From: UBA11524 sp964383815
GTDB lineage: Bacteria > Bacillota > Clostridia > Christensenellales > Aristaeellaceae
Direction: 5' to 3'
Length of the DNA stretch: 64,000 nt
Assembly (NCBI GenBank): GCA_964383815.1
Contig: CAYLIC010000002.1
Coordinates: 65,746 to 129,745, forward strand
Made by a program: the position numbers and the translations under genes. Shown here piece by piece: positions 17,500 to 26,701 of the stretch. Numbering within the stretch: position 1 is the stretch's first letter; each line of letters begins with the position of its first letter. The notes beneath the pieces are model-generated. The model did no database searches. It saw only the letters and a list, made by a program, of their open reading frames with translations, and was not told where the DNA came from.

Positions 17500-18416
17500 C
17501 ATTCCGCCTTGTTCCCCAGCCTTCCCCAGAAGCGGAAGGTCATGGGCCAGAGAATGCCGCCAACCACGCACATGAGGAAGTAGCGGATACCGTGGGTGAA
17601 CATGGCATCACCGAAGATGGCGGATAGCACACCCTTCAGGCCGGAGCGCACCGCCACCACCAGGGCCAGGCCAAGCGCCACCTTGCACACCTGCGCCCAC
17701 CAGACTGCCCTGGTTTCAAAGTGCAGGTGCTTTTCATCCACCCACCAGGCCAGCAGCATGCCAGCCATGGCGCCCGTTACCTGCCAAGCGGCCTTCACGC
17801 CATGAGCATCAAACTCCGGATTGTTGGCCTCCCGGGCGGGCGCAAACAGCACATACGCCAGCAGCACCAGGCACATGCCCATGCCAATGGCCTTGGCCCA
17901 GAATGCCGCCTTGCTGCCTTCCTTTCTTGTCATAAAGGACATGAGCAGCACCGTTGCCGTGCCCGTCAGCAGGGAAACACCCACATCCAGCGGCGTGTGC
18001 ACGCCCAGGTACATCCGGGAGAACGCCACCAGCGCAATGGCAGCCACGCAGGCCACAGTCACCCATCTCTTGCGCAGCCATACCGCCAGCGTGCCAAAGC
18101 ATCCCACAGCGGATTGGGTGTGCCCGCTGGGGAAGGAATACCCCGTGGCACCGCTGCGGGCGGACTCCACAATGGTGAACTCCGGGTCGAGAATCCACGG
18201 CCTGGGAATAAGGAAGATGGCCTTCAGCAGCTGGTTCACCGCCGTGCCCGTCAGGCCGATGAGCATAAAGCGGAACCCCCATGCCTTGTGCAGGCACCAC
18301 AGGGCCGTCATACCCAGCACCATGAAGATGGTTTCATCACCAAATTCGGTTATCACCGACATGACCTGATCCAACCAGGGCATGCGGATGGACTCCAGTG
18401 CTCTCAAAAGATTCAT
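17499..18416 (-). CDS. PAP2-family membrane phosphatase
   Basis: 305 residues from the ATG at 18416 (GGAGGAACA site). Type 2 phosphatidic acid phosphatase motifs are present: KAIFLIPRPW (KxxxxxxRP region), GYSFPSGHTQSA (PSGH) and SRMYLGVHTPLDV (SRxxxxxHxxxD). Several hydrophobic helices flank them and continue through the C-terminal half. Such enzymes hydrolyse lipid phosphates such as undecaprenyl diphosphate or phosphatidate; the substrate here is unknown. Its start overlaps the stop of the GH2 gene (ATGA). Confidence 0.88.
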   Translation of the reverse strand: MNLLRALESIRMPWLDQVMSVITEFGDETIFMVLGMTALWCLHKAWGFRFMLIGLTGTAVNQLLKAIFLIPRPWILDPEFTIVESARSGATGYSFPSGHTQSAVGCFGTLAVWLRKRWVTVACVAAIALVAFSRMYLGVHTPLDVGVSLLTGTATVLLMSFMTRKEGSKAAFWAKAIGMGMCLVLLAYVLFAPAREANNPEFDAHGVKAAWQVTGAMAGMLLAWWVDEKHLHFETRAVWWAQVCKVALGLALVVAVRSGLKGVLSAIFGDAMFTHGIRYFLMCVVGGILWPMTFRFWGRLGNKAE

Positions 18417-21061
18417 GCTTGTTCCTCCTTCCAGTTCAGCAGGCAGGCCGCCAGGCATTGGGCCTCCGGCTGGTCGGCAATCTCCCACAGGCGGATGGTG
18501 CAGTGCAGCACACCGTCCTGCACATACACAATGCCCATGCGGTCGCACCGCTCCACGTTGTCAATCATCTCCACCGCCATATCCGCAGGCCTGTCCAGCA
18601 CTTCGCAGTGGGCGTGGCGCAGCAGGCGGTACCAGGGTGGCGTGGTGTATTCCTCCGCCGGAAAGCCTGCCAGCGCCTTGTGTGCCGGGTTAATGCACAG
18701 GCCCATGGTACCCACCGGCACCGGGCGCCCCATGGACTGGGAAATGGAGCGGAACATGGGGTAGCACCAGAAATCCGTGCAATACTCCGCCGGGCGCTTT
18801 CCCTCGCCATCGGGAATCACAATGTCCCCCGGCCCGGCCTCCGCCGCCGTGGGCACAAACCGCGCGGTTTTTCCGCCGCAGGCAATGCCTTCCCGGGTAA
18901 TGGCAGCCTGTCCCACGGGGAACACCCACACCGGGTACTCATTCCAGGTGCCGTCCTCCAGCTCCAGGCGGATCTGCAGCTTCCTGGGTGTATCCGCCGC
19001 CACCGGGCCAAGGCTGACCCTGCCGCAGTCCGTCAGCCGGCCGGCAGCCTCCGGCACGGGCACCTCCTTGCGCTGCAAGGCCTTGCCGCCCTCCAGAAGG
19101 GTGCAGGTCACACGCCTGTGGCTGCGCTCCGGGTTGGTTTCGGATACCATCACACCCAGGGAAAGCTCCTGGCCTGCCGCCAGCACAAAGCGTTCCATGC
19201 ACCCCAGCACCACGCAGGGTGCGCAGAAGCAGCGCCATTCCTCCGGGGTGATCAGTCCTTTGCTTTCCATCAATGCATTCAGCACGCCCACCAGCGCTGT
19301 TCCCTGCCCGGGGAAGTCCTGCAGATCCAGCAGCTGGAAGCCTGTCAGTTCCCCGGAGCGCATGGCGGTTTCAATCTCCCGTCGGTAGCAGTCCACCGCC
19401 AGCTTGCCTGCCGCGTGGAAATAGGCCTGGTGCCTGCCGTACAAGCCCTTTTCCTTCAGCCTGCCGGCGAAGGCCGCAAAGTTCCGCGGCTTCACCGGCC
19501 CGGTGTAGCGGGACATCTCGGAAAAATCCGGGTAGAAGGTGTACTGGCCGATCTCGTGGGAGATAACCGGCACCTGGGGCAGCAGCACGTCTGCCGCCGC
19601 CGCGTCCACTTCCTTCACACCGGTGCCGAACTGAATCAGCGTCCTGCCGGCGTTCTGCTGCTCCTGCTGCACGGTTTTCGGCGCAATGATGTCATCGTAA
19701 TCATGCACGGATTCCGGCTCGCTGGTCTGCACATGTCCCTGGGGCGCATCGCACATGGCATAGGAGCCACGGAACAGCCGCTCCCGGCTCAGCCGCACGC
19801 CAACGAAAACGTCCTCCTCATCCAGCACCTGGGGAACAAACTGAAAATTATTGGAGCCGGAAGCGTACAGCTTATCCCGGCGGCAAGCCCTGTATCCCTT
19901 CAGCATTTCGTTCAGCCGGGCCGGGCTGCCCCACAGCTCGTTTCCCAGGCTCATGAAGGCAAAGGACGGATGGTGACCAAAGCATTGCAGGATGCGGAAG
20001 CCTTCCTCAATCAGGTAGGCCTGCTCCTTCTCGTTGTAGCCTTCCTCCCCCGGTGCTGCCACCGTGCCCCAGAAGGGCAGCTCCGGTGACATGTAGATGC
20101 CCAGCTGGTCGGCAGCGGCAAAGGCTGCATCCGGCGGGCAGCAGGTGTGAAAGCGATAGTGATTGATGCCGTACTCCCTGGCGGTTTTCATCACCCGCAG
20201 CCAGCCTTCCACATCCGTGGGCGCATAGCCCGTCAGCGGGAACACCATGCCATCGTGCTTGCCCCGGAGGAACACCTGCCTGCCGTTCACCAGCAGCCTG
20301 CGTCCCTGGGTGGTCAGGCTGCGCATGCCGAAGGTGATGTCCTCCCGGGCATCCAGCACGGAAATGCTTGCCTTCAGCAGTTCAGGGTGAAATTCATCCC
20401 ACAGGGGCGGCTGCCCGGGGAATGCAAACAGTGCATCCACCCTGCCGTGCTGCACAGGCGCCTCCATGGTGCCATAGCCTTCCACGGCAATGTGTGCAGT
20501 GCCGCCATCCGGCCCGATAACGCTGGCCTGTATGCGCACGCTGCGCAAATCCGCCTGTGGCTCGGCGGTCACCTGACGGAGGATGGCCTCACCCATGGTC
20601 AGGCTGATTTCCCCGGTGATGCCGTTCCAGTTGGTCTGGGTATCCCTGGAGGTCATATGCCCGCCGGGTGTGGGATAATCCACATTGCTCACGCGAATGA
20701 TTATTTCGTGCTCTCCTGCCGCCGGGCCGGGAAAGGCATACTCATGGGGCGTGCACAGGCTGTTGCAGCTGCCCAGGCACGCACCATCCAGCCAGACGGT
20801 GGTCAGGCGGGTGCGCTCCAGGCGCAAAAGGGTGTGGGGCAGCTGCTCCTCCACCGTAAAGCAGCGGCGGAACCAGGCGTACCCTTCAAACTTATGCTCG
20901 TCCGTCAGGTAGCCTTCCGGGGCCTCGGGATTCATCTCCCCCAGGCCGGCTGCCGAGGTGGTGCCGGGCAGCAGCATTTCATCGGGATAAACCGCAGGCG
21001 CATCCTGGCGCAGGTCAGCATCCAGCGCCACCTGCCACAGACCGCTCAAATCCATTTTCAT
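18413..21061 (-). CDS. Glycoside hydrolase family 2 protein
   Basis: 882 residues from the ATG at 21061 (AAAGGA site). Order: jelly-roll N-terminal domain opening DLSGLWQVALDADLRQD, immunoglobulin-like domain, TIM barrel with acid/base in FMSLGNELWGSP and probable nucleophile in ISHEIGQYTFYPD, then C-terminal beta domains. There is no signal peptide, so it is probably cytoplasmic. GH2 covers beta-galactosidases, beta-glucuronidases and beta-mannosidases; the specificity cannot be read here. It has its own promoter and is coupled to the PAP2 gene. Confidence 0.87.
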   Translation of the reverse strand: MKMDLSGLWQVALDADLRQDAPAVYPDEMLLPGTTSAAGLGEMNPEAPEGYLTDEHKFEGYAWFRRCFTVEEQLPHTLLRLERTRLTTVWLDGACLGSCNSLCTPHEYAFPGPAAGEHEIIIRVSNVDYPTPGGHMTSRDTQTNWNGITGEISLTMGEAILRQVTAEPQADLRSVRIQASVIGPDGGTAHIAVEGYGTMEAPVQHGRVDALFAFPGQPPLWDEFHPELLKASISVLDAREDITFGMRSLTTQGRRLLVNGRQVFLRGKHDGMVFPLTGYAPTDVEGWLRVMKTAREYGINHYRFHTCCPPDAAFAAADQLGIYMSPELPFWGTVAAPGEEGYNEKEQAYLIEEGFRILQCFGHHPSFAFMSLGNELWGSPARLNEMLKGYRACRRDKLYASGSNNFQFVPQVLDEEDVFVGVRLSRERLFRGSYAMCDAPQGHVQTSEPESVHDYDDIIAPKTVQQEQQNAGRTLIQFGTGVKEVDAAAADVLLPQVPVISHEIGQYTFYPDFSEMSRYTGPVKPRNFAAFAGRLKEKGLYGRHQAYFHAAGKLAVDCYRREIETAMRSGELTGFQLLDLQDFPGQGTALVGVLNALMESKGLITPEEWRCFCAPCVVLGCMERFVLAAGQELSLGVMVSETNPERSHRRVTCTLLEGGKALQRKEVPVPEAAGRLTDCGRVSLGPVAADTPRKLQIRLELEDGTWNEYPVWVFPVGQAAITREGIACGGKTARFVPTAAEAGPGDIVIPDGEGKRPAEYCTDFWCYPMFRSISQSMGRPVPVGTMGLCINPAHKALAGFPAEEYTTPPWYRLLRHAHCEVLDRPADMAVEMIDNVERCDRMGIVYVQDGVLHCTIRLWEIADQPEAQCLAACLLNWKEEQA

Positions 21062-21094
21062 ATGTGTGTTCCTTTCCCGGGATGTTTCCTGCAC

Positions 21095-21123
21095 AGTTTA
21101 CCATATTCCCGCCATCCCTGCAA
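21095..21123 (-). promoter_or_regulatory. Sigma-A promoter for the GH2-PAP2 pair
   Basis: Minus-strand -35 TTGCAG (21118-21123), 17-base spacer, -10 TAAACT (21095-21100). Confidence 0.7.
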
Positions 21124-21163
21124 GCATACCGCCGGATTTCCTCTACCCAAAGCTGAATATTTG

Positions 21164-21172
21164 TGCTATAAT
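21164..21172 (+). promoter_or_regulatory. Extended -10 promoter for the AI-2E family gene
   Basis: TGCTATAAT (TGn plus TATAAT) at 21164-21172, with no good -35 at the expected distance; the ATG is 71 bases downstream. Confidence 0.6.
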
Positions 21173-21243
21173 ATGCCATGTGTTTCTCCATGCCGCATGC
21201 GGGTGCGGTTTGGGGGCATACTTTGCTTGGAGGATCATGCACC

Positions 21244-22374
21244 ATGAAGGTCGAACGGAAAACCCTGGTGGAGATTGGCATTGGTGCCCTTCTCCTGTAC
21301 CTGGTCATTCACTATTGGGATCAGTTTATTTTCCTGGTGGGCATGGTGTTTGCCGCCGCTTCGCCGCTGGTTTTCGGCGGTGCGCTGGCGTTCGTTGTCA
21401 ATATTCTCATGAGCTTTCTGGAGCGGCACCTGTCCCGGCTCCTCCGGCTGAAAAAGCGCGCCAGATGGCTGCGGCCCGTGTGCATGCTGCTGGCGTTCAT
21501 CCTGGTTGGGCTGGTGCTGTTCCTGATTATCCGCATGATTGTCCCCGAGCTGGGACATTGCCTGGAAATACTCATCGGCGCCGTGCCCAACGCCCTGCGC
21601 GCAGCAGCCCAGTGGGCAAAGGACACCCCGAACATCTCCGGCCTGTTCAGCCAGGTGCTGGCGGAGATTCAGGCCAACCAGGGCAACCTGCAGGAAACCC
21701 TGTCCAAGGGCCTGAACGCCGTGCTCTACGGCGCAGGCAGCGTGTTCACAGCGGTGTTCAGCGCCACCAGCACGGTGATTTCCAGCGTCATTTCCGTATT
21801 CCTGGGGTTTGTGTTTGCAGTGCATCTCCTGGCGAACAAGGAAAAGCTGGCGGTGCAGTTCAGGCAGCTTTTCCGCCGGGCACTGCCTGCCAGGGTCAAT
21901 CACCGGATGTGCCATGTGCTGCGGGTGCTGAAGGAGTGCTTCCACAGCTACATCGTCTGCCAGGTAACGGAGGCCTTCATCCTGGGAAGCCTGTGCGCCA
22001 TTGGCATGCTGATTTTCCGCATGCCCTACGCCCTGATGATTGGCTGCCTGATGGGTGTAACAGCGCTGATACCCATTGCAGGCGCATACATTGGCGGCGG
22101 CATTGGCGCCATTATGATTTTCTCCGTGAATCCCATCCAGGCCCTGTGGTTCATTGTGTTCCTGGTGGTGCTCCAGCAGCTGGAAGGCAACCTGATTTAC
22201 CCCCGTGTGGCGGGCTCCTCCCTGGGCCTGCCGGGCATATGGGTGCTGGCAGCCATCACCATTGGCGGCGGCCTGCTGGGCATTCTGGGCATGCTGATCA
22301 GCGTGCCGCTGACCACCGCCCTCTACCGGCTTTTGCAGGAGCACATGCAAAAGCCTGCCCAGCCCAAAGCATAA
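21244..22374 (+). CDS. AI-2E family transporter
   Basis: 376 residues from the ATG at 21244 (GGAGG ten bases upstream). Predominantly hydrophobic, with an N-terminal two-helix unit, a central amphipathic region, and the characteristic C-terminal block GVTALIPIAGAYIGGGIGAI followed by QQLEGNLIYPRV. The family (PF01594) includes putative autoinducer-2 exporters, sodium/proton antiporters and sporulation protein YtvI; which applies here is not decidable. Confidence 0.9.
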   Translation: MKVERKTLVEIGIGALLLYLVIHYWDQFIFLVGMVFAAASPLVFGGALAFVVNILMSFLERHLSRLLRLKKRARWLRPVCMLLAFILVGLVLFLIIRMIVPELGHCLEILIGAVPNALRAAAQWAKDTPNISGLFSQVLAEIQANQGNLQETLSKGLNAVLYGAGSVFTAVFSATSTVISSVISVFLGFVFAVHLLANKEKLAVQFRQLFRRALPARVNHRMCHVLRVLKECFHSYIVCQVTEAFILGSLCAIGMLIFRMPYALMIGCLMGVTALIPIAGAYIGGGIGAIMIFSVNPIQALWFIVFLVVLQQLEGNLIYPRVAGSSLGLPGIWVLAAITIGGGLLGILGMLISVPLTTALYRLLQEHMQKPAQPKA

Positions 22375-22379
22375 CCAAA

Positions 22380-22417
22380 GCGTCGGCCCTCCACCGCAGG
22401 AAGGCCGGCGCTTTTTT
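22380..22417 (+). terminator. Rho-independent terminator
   Basis: Arms GCGTCGGCC (22380-22388) and GGCCGGCGC (22403-22411), then six T. Confidence 0.85.
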
Positions 22418-22460
22418 GATAAAGCGAACACAAGATTGCCAATCTTTTTTGCATTTTTCA

Positions 22461-22489
22461 TTGATTTATTGTGATTCTTGCGTTATAAT
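22461..22489 (+). promoter_or_regulatory. Sigma-A promoter for the isomerase-dehydrogenase operon
   Basis: -35 TTGATT (22461-22466), 17-base spacer, -10 TATAAT (22484-22489). The AraC protein encoded in this operon may act here. Confidence 0.75.
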
Positions 22490-22536
22490 GACACTAAAAA
22501 CCAGGCTACCCAGCCTGGCGCATGGAGGAAAACCGA

Positions 22537-23376
22537 ATGAACGCATTAAGCATATATGCCTTTGCAGATGAAGCATCCAGCACGATTGACGGACAGATTG
22601 CCGCCATGAAGCGCAACGGACTCAACGGCCTTGAGATTCGCGGCGTGGACGGCCAGAACATTGCGGACATCACCATTGAAAAGGCCCATGAGGTCCGCCG
22701 CAGGCTGGACGATGCCGGCCTTTGCTGCTGGGCCATGGGCTCCCCTATTGGCAAGATTAGCATTGAGGACGAGGCGTTTCCTGCTCACCTGGACAAGCTG
22801 CGCCATGTGCTGGCCCTGGCCCATGTGCTGGGCGCCAAGAACATCCGCATGTTCTCCTTCTTCGTTCCCGGCGAGCAGGCAGAAAACTATCGCCAGCAGG
22901 TGATTGACCAGGTTGGGCAAATGCTGCAAGTGACCCAAGGCACCGGTATCGCCCTGTGTCACGAAAACGAAAAGGGCATTTATGGCGATATGGCCGACCG
23001 CTGCTTGACCCTGCTGAACACCTTTCCCCAGCTGGAAGGCGTGTTTGACCCGGCAAACTTCATCCAGTGCGGCCAGGACACCCTGTCAGCCTGGCAGCTG
23101 CTGGGCCACCGCATCAAGTATCTTCACATCAAGGACGCCCTGGCGGATGGGACCGTGGTGCCCGCCGGTCACGGCATTGGCCAGGTGCAGGCGATTCTCA
23201 GGGATTTCCGCCAGCATGGCGGCTGCCACGCCACCATCGAGCCGCACCTGACCGTGTTCGATGGCCTGAAGGATTTGGAACAGGGCGACAACCGAACCAA
23301 CGTCAACCCCTTCTGCTACCCCGATAGCAACGCCGCCTTCGATGCGGCCTGCCAGGCACTCAGCGCACTTCTGTAA
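22537..23376 (+). CDS. Sugar phosphate isomerase/epimerase (xylose isomerase-like TIM barrel)
   Basis: 279 residues opening MNALSIYAFADEASSTIDGQ. The AP_endonuc_2 (PF01261) fold is indicated by GLEIRGVDGQNI, CHENEKGIYGD, GVFDPANF and YLHIKDAL, with metal-ligand Glu, Asp and His residues. The ATG at 22522 overlaps the GGAGG ribosome binding site that serves the ATG at 22537, so I use 22537. Such enzymes interconvert inosose or keto-sugars. It leads the operon with two oxidoreductases, as in inositol- or keto-sugar-type catabolism. Confidence 0.85.
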   Translation: MNALSIYAFADEASSTIDGQIAAMKRNGLNGLEIRGVDGQNIADITIEKAHEVRRRLDDAGLCCWAMGSPIGKISIEDEAFPAHLDKLRHVLALAHVLGAKNIRMFSFFVPGEQAENYRQQVIDQVGQMLQVTQGTGIALCHENEKGIYGDMADRCLTLLNTFPQLEGVFDPANFIQCGQDTLSAWQLLGHRIKYLHIKDALADGTVVPAGHGIGQVQAILRDFRQHGGCHATIEPHLTVFDGLKDLEQGDNRTNVNPFCYPDSNAAFDAACQALSALL

Positions 23377-23388
23377 AGGAGAATAACC

Positions 23389-24570
23389 ATGGATAAGAAG
23401 ATTCGGCTTGGTATCATTGGTATTGGCAATATGGGAAGCAGCCACGCCTGCCGCGTGGTGGACGACGAATGCCCGGATTTTGTTCTGACCGCTGTGGCGG
23501 ACACCAACCCTGCCCGTGAAGTCTGGGCCAAGGAGCGCCTGGGCGAGAGTGTCAGGTTCTTCTCTACCGCCAGCGAAATGCTGGATAGCGGCCTGATTGA
23601 CGCCTGCATCGTGGCCACGCCCCATTACGACCACCCCACCCTGGCCATGGAGTGCATAAAGCGTAGCATCCATGTGATGGTGGAAAAACCTGCAGGCGTG
23701 TACACCAAACAGGTACGGGAAATGAACGCCATGGCAGACCAGCACCCGGAGGTGGTGTTCGGCCTCATGTTCAACCAGCGCACCAACTGCGTTTACCGCA
23801 AAATGCGGGAGCTGGTGCAGTCCGGCCAGTACGGCCGCATCCGCCGCACCAACTGGATCATCACCGATTGGTACCGGCCCCAGGTGTATTACGATTCCGG
23901 CGCATGGCGTGCCACCTGGGCTGGCGAGGGCGGCGGCGTGCTGCTGAACCAGTGCCCCCATCAGCTTGACCTGTGGCAGTGGATTTGCGGCATGCCTGTT
24001 AAGGTGCAGACCCACATGCACTACGGCCTGTGGCACGACATTGAGGTGGAGGACGATGTGACCACCTATGTGGAATATGAAAACGGTGCTACCGGTGTCT
24101 TCGTTACCACCACAGGAGATGCCCACGGCTCCAACCGCTTTGAGATTCAAATGGACAAGGCCCGCCTGCTGGTGGAAAACGGCCAGCTGTATGTGAAGGA
24201 ATTCAGTGTTTCCGAGCCCCAGTGGAGCGCCACCAACAAGCAGCCCTTTGCTACCATGCCCGCCCAGGACATCACCGTGGAAACCGATGGCCTCAACCCC
24301 CAGCACACCGGCGTCATTAATGCCTGGGGCGGCGCCATTCTCCGTGGCGAACCCCTGGTTGCCGATGGCCGCGAAGGTCTCCGTGGACTGATGCTGTCCA
24401 ACGCCATGCACCTGTCCGCCTTCCTGGGCAAGGATGTCACCTTGCCCTTTGATGAGGACCTGTTCTATATGGAACTGGAAAAGCGCATCGCCGCCTCCTG
24501 CCACAAAAAGGCTGCTGCACCTGCCACCGTTGTAGCCGACATGAGCAGCACCTTTGGCGGCACCAGGTAA
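23389..24570 (+). CDS. Gfo/Idh/MocA family oxidoreductase (copy 1)
   Basis: 393 residues. N-terminal Rossmann domain RLGIIGIGNMGSSHA and catalytic lysine in VMVEKPAGVYTKQV; the C-terminal alpha/beta domain contains GEGGGVLLNQCPHQLDLWQW, including the conserved DxxxH-like active-site region. NAD(P)-dependent sugar or inositol dehydrogenase. It closely resembles the protein at 25465 and its stop overlaps a possible upstream start of the AraC gene. Confidence 0.88.
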   Translation: MDKKIRLGIIGIGNMGSSHACRVVDDECPDFVLTAVADTNPAREVWAKERLGESVRFFSTASEMLDSGLIDACIVATPHYDHPTLAMECIKRSIHVMVEKPAGVYTKQVREMNAMADQHPEVVFGLMFNQRTNCVYRKMRELVQSGQYGRIRRTNWIITDWYRPQVYYDSGAWRATWAGEGGGVLLNQCPHQLDLWQWICGMPVKVQTHMHYGLWHDIEVEDDVTTYVEYENGATGVFVTTTGDAHGSNRFEIQMDKARLLVENGQLYVKEFSVSEPQWSATNKQPFATMPAQDITVETDGLNPQHTGVINAWGGAILRGEPLVADGREGLRGLMLSNAMHLSAFLGKDVTLPFDEDLFYMELEKRIAASCHKKAAAPATVVADMSSTFGGTR

Positions 24571-24593
24571 TGCAGGAAGGGAGTACAGCTCGG

Positions 24594-25460
24594 ATGAATG
24601 CCTCTCCCTGGCAGTTTGAAAACCATATGCCCCCAGGCCGGGAATTTGAAATTCACCACACCACCAACACCAATCCTCAGCCTTCCATTTTTCACGGCCA
24701 CGGATTTTACGAGATTTACTTTCTCCTCAGCGGCTCGCTGAACGTGATTGTGGAGTCCCAGGACATCACGCCGGTGCTGGGTGAAGTGCTCATCTATCCG
24801 CCCCAGTGTATGCACAGGGTAACCCATACCGATTCCTCCCAGCCTTACGAGCGCTTCTACATCTACCTTTCCAAGGAGTATTTAAGCGCCGCCAGCACCG
24901 CAGATTATCGCCTGGCCGACCACCTGGACGCCCTGACTGCCGGCGGGCGGTGCAGGTTTTTCCTGGGAAAGCAGGCGGTGCTGTCGCTGGTGCCCATGGC
25001 GGATGAAATCATCACTGCCTCCAACGACATCTCTCCCGCCGGTGTGCTGGCCAACCGCTGCCGCATGACCCTGTACCTCATCAAGCTCCTTCGCCTGCTG
25101 GAGAAAAGCGTCGATGTGCAGGATAACGGCTGTCCGACACCCATGAACAGCCTTTTGCACTACATCAATCAAAACGCCGCCAAACCCCTGTCTCTGGATC
25201 ACCTGGAGGAAGTGTTCAGCCAAAGCAAGTATATCCTTCTTCATGAGTTCAAGGACTACACCGGCGTGTCTGTCTATCACTACATTCTCACCAGACGAAT
25301 CAACCTGGCCCAGCAGCTGATTGAGCAAGGGGTAAAACCCAGGCAGGCCTGCCAGCAATGCGGCTTTGCGGACTACACCAGCTTCTACCGGGCTTTCAAG
25401 GCCCGGACTGGCCTGTCCCCCACCCAATACAGCAAGCAAAAGGAATGCTTCCGGAGGTAG
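24594..25460 (+). CDS. AraC-family transcriptional regulator
   Basis: 288 residues from the ATG at 24594 (GGGAG site); an ATG at 24570 overlapping the previous stop is the alternative. The N-terminal cupin has FHGHGFYEIYFLLSGSLNV and PPQCMHRV; the C-terminal two-HTH domain ends in CGFADYTSFYRAFKARTGL and SPTQYSK, the AraC signature. It is encoded between the two dehydrogenases and probably controls this sugar operon in response to its substrate. Confidence 0.88.
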   Translation: MNASPWQFENHMPPGREFEIHHTTNTNPQPSIFHGHGFYEIYFLLSGSLNVIVESQDITPVLGEVLIYPPQCMHRVTHTDSSQPYERFYIYLSKEYLSAASTADYRLADHLDALTAGGRCRFFLGKQAVLSLVPMADEIITASNDISPAGVLANRCRMTLYLIKLLRLLEKSVDVQDNGCPTPMNSLLHYINQNAAKPLSLDHLEEVFSQSKYILLHEFKDYTGVSVYHYILTRRINLAQQLIEQGVKPRQACQQCGFADYTSFYRAFKARTGLSPTQYSKQKECFRR

Positions 25461-25464
25461 AACC

Positions 25465-26640
25465 ATGGAACCGATTCGTACCGCTGTCATTGGCGTGGGC
25501 AACATGGGTTCCGCTCATGCCAATTGCATTGCCCAGGCCCGCATCAACGGCATGGTACTCAGTTCCCTGTGCGATGTTTCGCCTGCCAGGCAAGCCTTCT
25601 GCCGGGAGCATTTTCCCAGTGTGCCCTGCTATGCCAGCGTGCAGGAGCTGCTGGCCGCAGGCGCCATCGATGCAGCCATCGTGGCCGTGCCACACCCTTC
25701 CCATAGCGGAATTGCCTCCCAGCTTCTCCAAGCCGGCCTGCATGTGCTGGTGGAAAAGCCCATTGATGTGGCGCTTTCCAAGGCCCGGGCCCTGTGCGAT
25801 TTGGCAGACGCAACCGGCAAAACCTTCGCCATCATGCTTAACCAGCGCACCAACCCGCTTTTCCGCCGTGCCCGGGAGATTGTCCAGGGCGGCCAGCTGG
25901 GCGAAATGAAACGCTCCACTTGGATCATCACCAATTGGTATCGCACCCAGCATTATTACGATTCCGGCTCCTGGCGGGCCACCTGGAGCGGTGAGGGTGG
26001 CGGCGTGCTGCTGAACCAGGCACCCCACAACCTGGACCTGTGGCAATGGATATGCGGCATGCCCCAAAGCGTTACCGCCCATTGCGACATCGCCCGTTTT
26101 CATCGCATTGAGGTGGAGGACGATGCCACCATTTTCACCCGCTATGCCAATGGCGCAACAGGCACTTTCATCACCTCCACAGGGGAATACCCCGGCACCA
26201 ACCGGCTGGAGATTTCCGGCACGCTGGGCAAGCTGGTGCTGGAAAACGGCCTGATGAAATGGTGGCGGCTGAAGAACTCCGAGCGGGATGTGTGCTTCCA
26301 GTCTGCAGAGAATTTTGCACAAATACCCTTTGAGTATGAGGAGTATCAGCCAGCTGAGCCAGAAACCGCCCATGCAGGCATTTTGCAGAACTTTGCAAAC
26401 AGCATTCTTCACGGTGAACCGCTGCTGTCCCCCGGCCGGGATGGCCTGAACGAGCTGACCCTGTCCAACGCAGCCTATCTATCCCAGTGGTCCGGCAACG
26501 CGCCGGTTTCCCTGCCCATGGACAACGCTGCCTTCGACCGGCATCTGAGCCAGCTGGCCAGCGAATCAACCGCAAAAGCAAAGGATGCCTCCACCGAGGG
26601 AAACCTGCATTACAGCCAGCGCTGGCAGGTAAACTGGTAA
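25465..26640 (+). CDS. Gfo/Idh/MocA family oxidoreductase (copy 2)
   Basis: 391 residues from the ATG at 25465 after GGAGG. Rossmann start RTAVIGVGNMGSAHANC, catalytic lysine in VLVEKPIDVAL, and GEGGGVLLNQAPHNLDLWQW in the C-terminal domain. Many blocks are nearly identical to copy 1 (for example WIIT-NWYR and YYDSG-WRATW), so the two are paralogues by local duplication separated by the AraC gene. It is the last gene of the operon before the terminator. Confidence 0.88.
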   Translation: MEPIRTAVIGVGNMGSAHANCIAQARINGMVLSSLCDVSPARQAFCREHFPSVPCYASVQELLAAGAIDAAIVAVPHPSHSGIASQLLQAGLHVLVEKPIDVALSKARALCDLADATGKTFAIMLNQRTNPLFRRAREIVQGGQLGEMKRSTWIITNWYRTQHYYDSGSWRATWSGEGGGVLLNQAPHNLDLWQWICGMPQSVTAHCDIARFHRIEVEDDATIFTRYANGATGTFITSTGEYPGTNRLEISGTLGKLVLENGLMKWWRLKNSERDVCFQSAENFAQIPFEYEEYQPAEPETAHAGILQNFANSILHGEPLLSPGRDGLNELTLSNAAYLSQWSGNAPVSLPMDNAAFDRHLSQLASESTAKAKDASTEGNLHYSQRWQVNW

Positions 26641-26656
26641 CCTTCGCAATCAGCAA

Positions 26657-26699
26657 AAACGGCAAGCCATTCACCAACCAGGTGAACAGCTTGCCGTTT
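26657..26699. terminator. Bidirectional terminator between convergent operons
   Basis: Arms AAACGGCAAGC (26657-26667) and GCTTGCCGTTT (26689-26699), with an inner TTCACC/GGTGAA stem; T-rich on both outer sides. It ends the sugar operon and the valS-to-fumarase operon. Confidence 0.85.
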
Positions 26700-26701
26700 G
26701 T

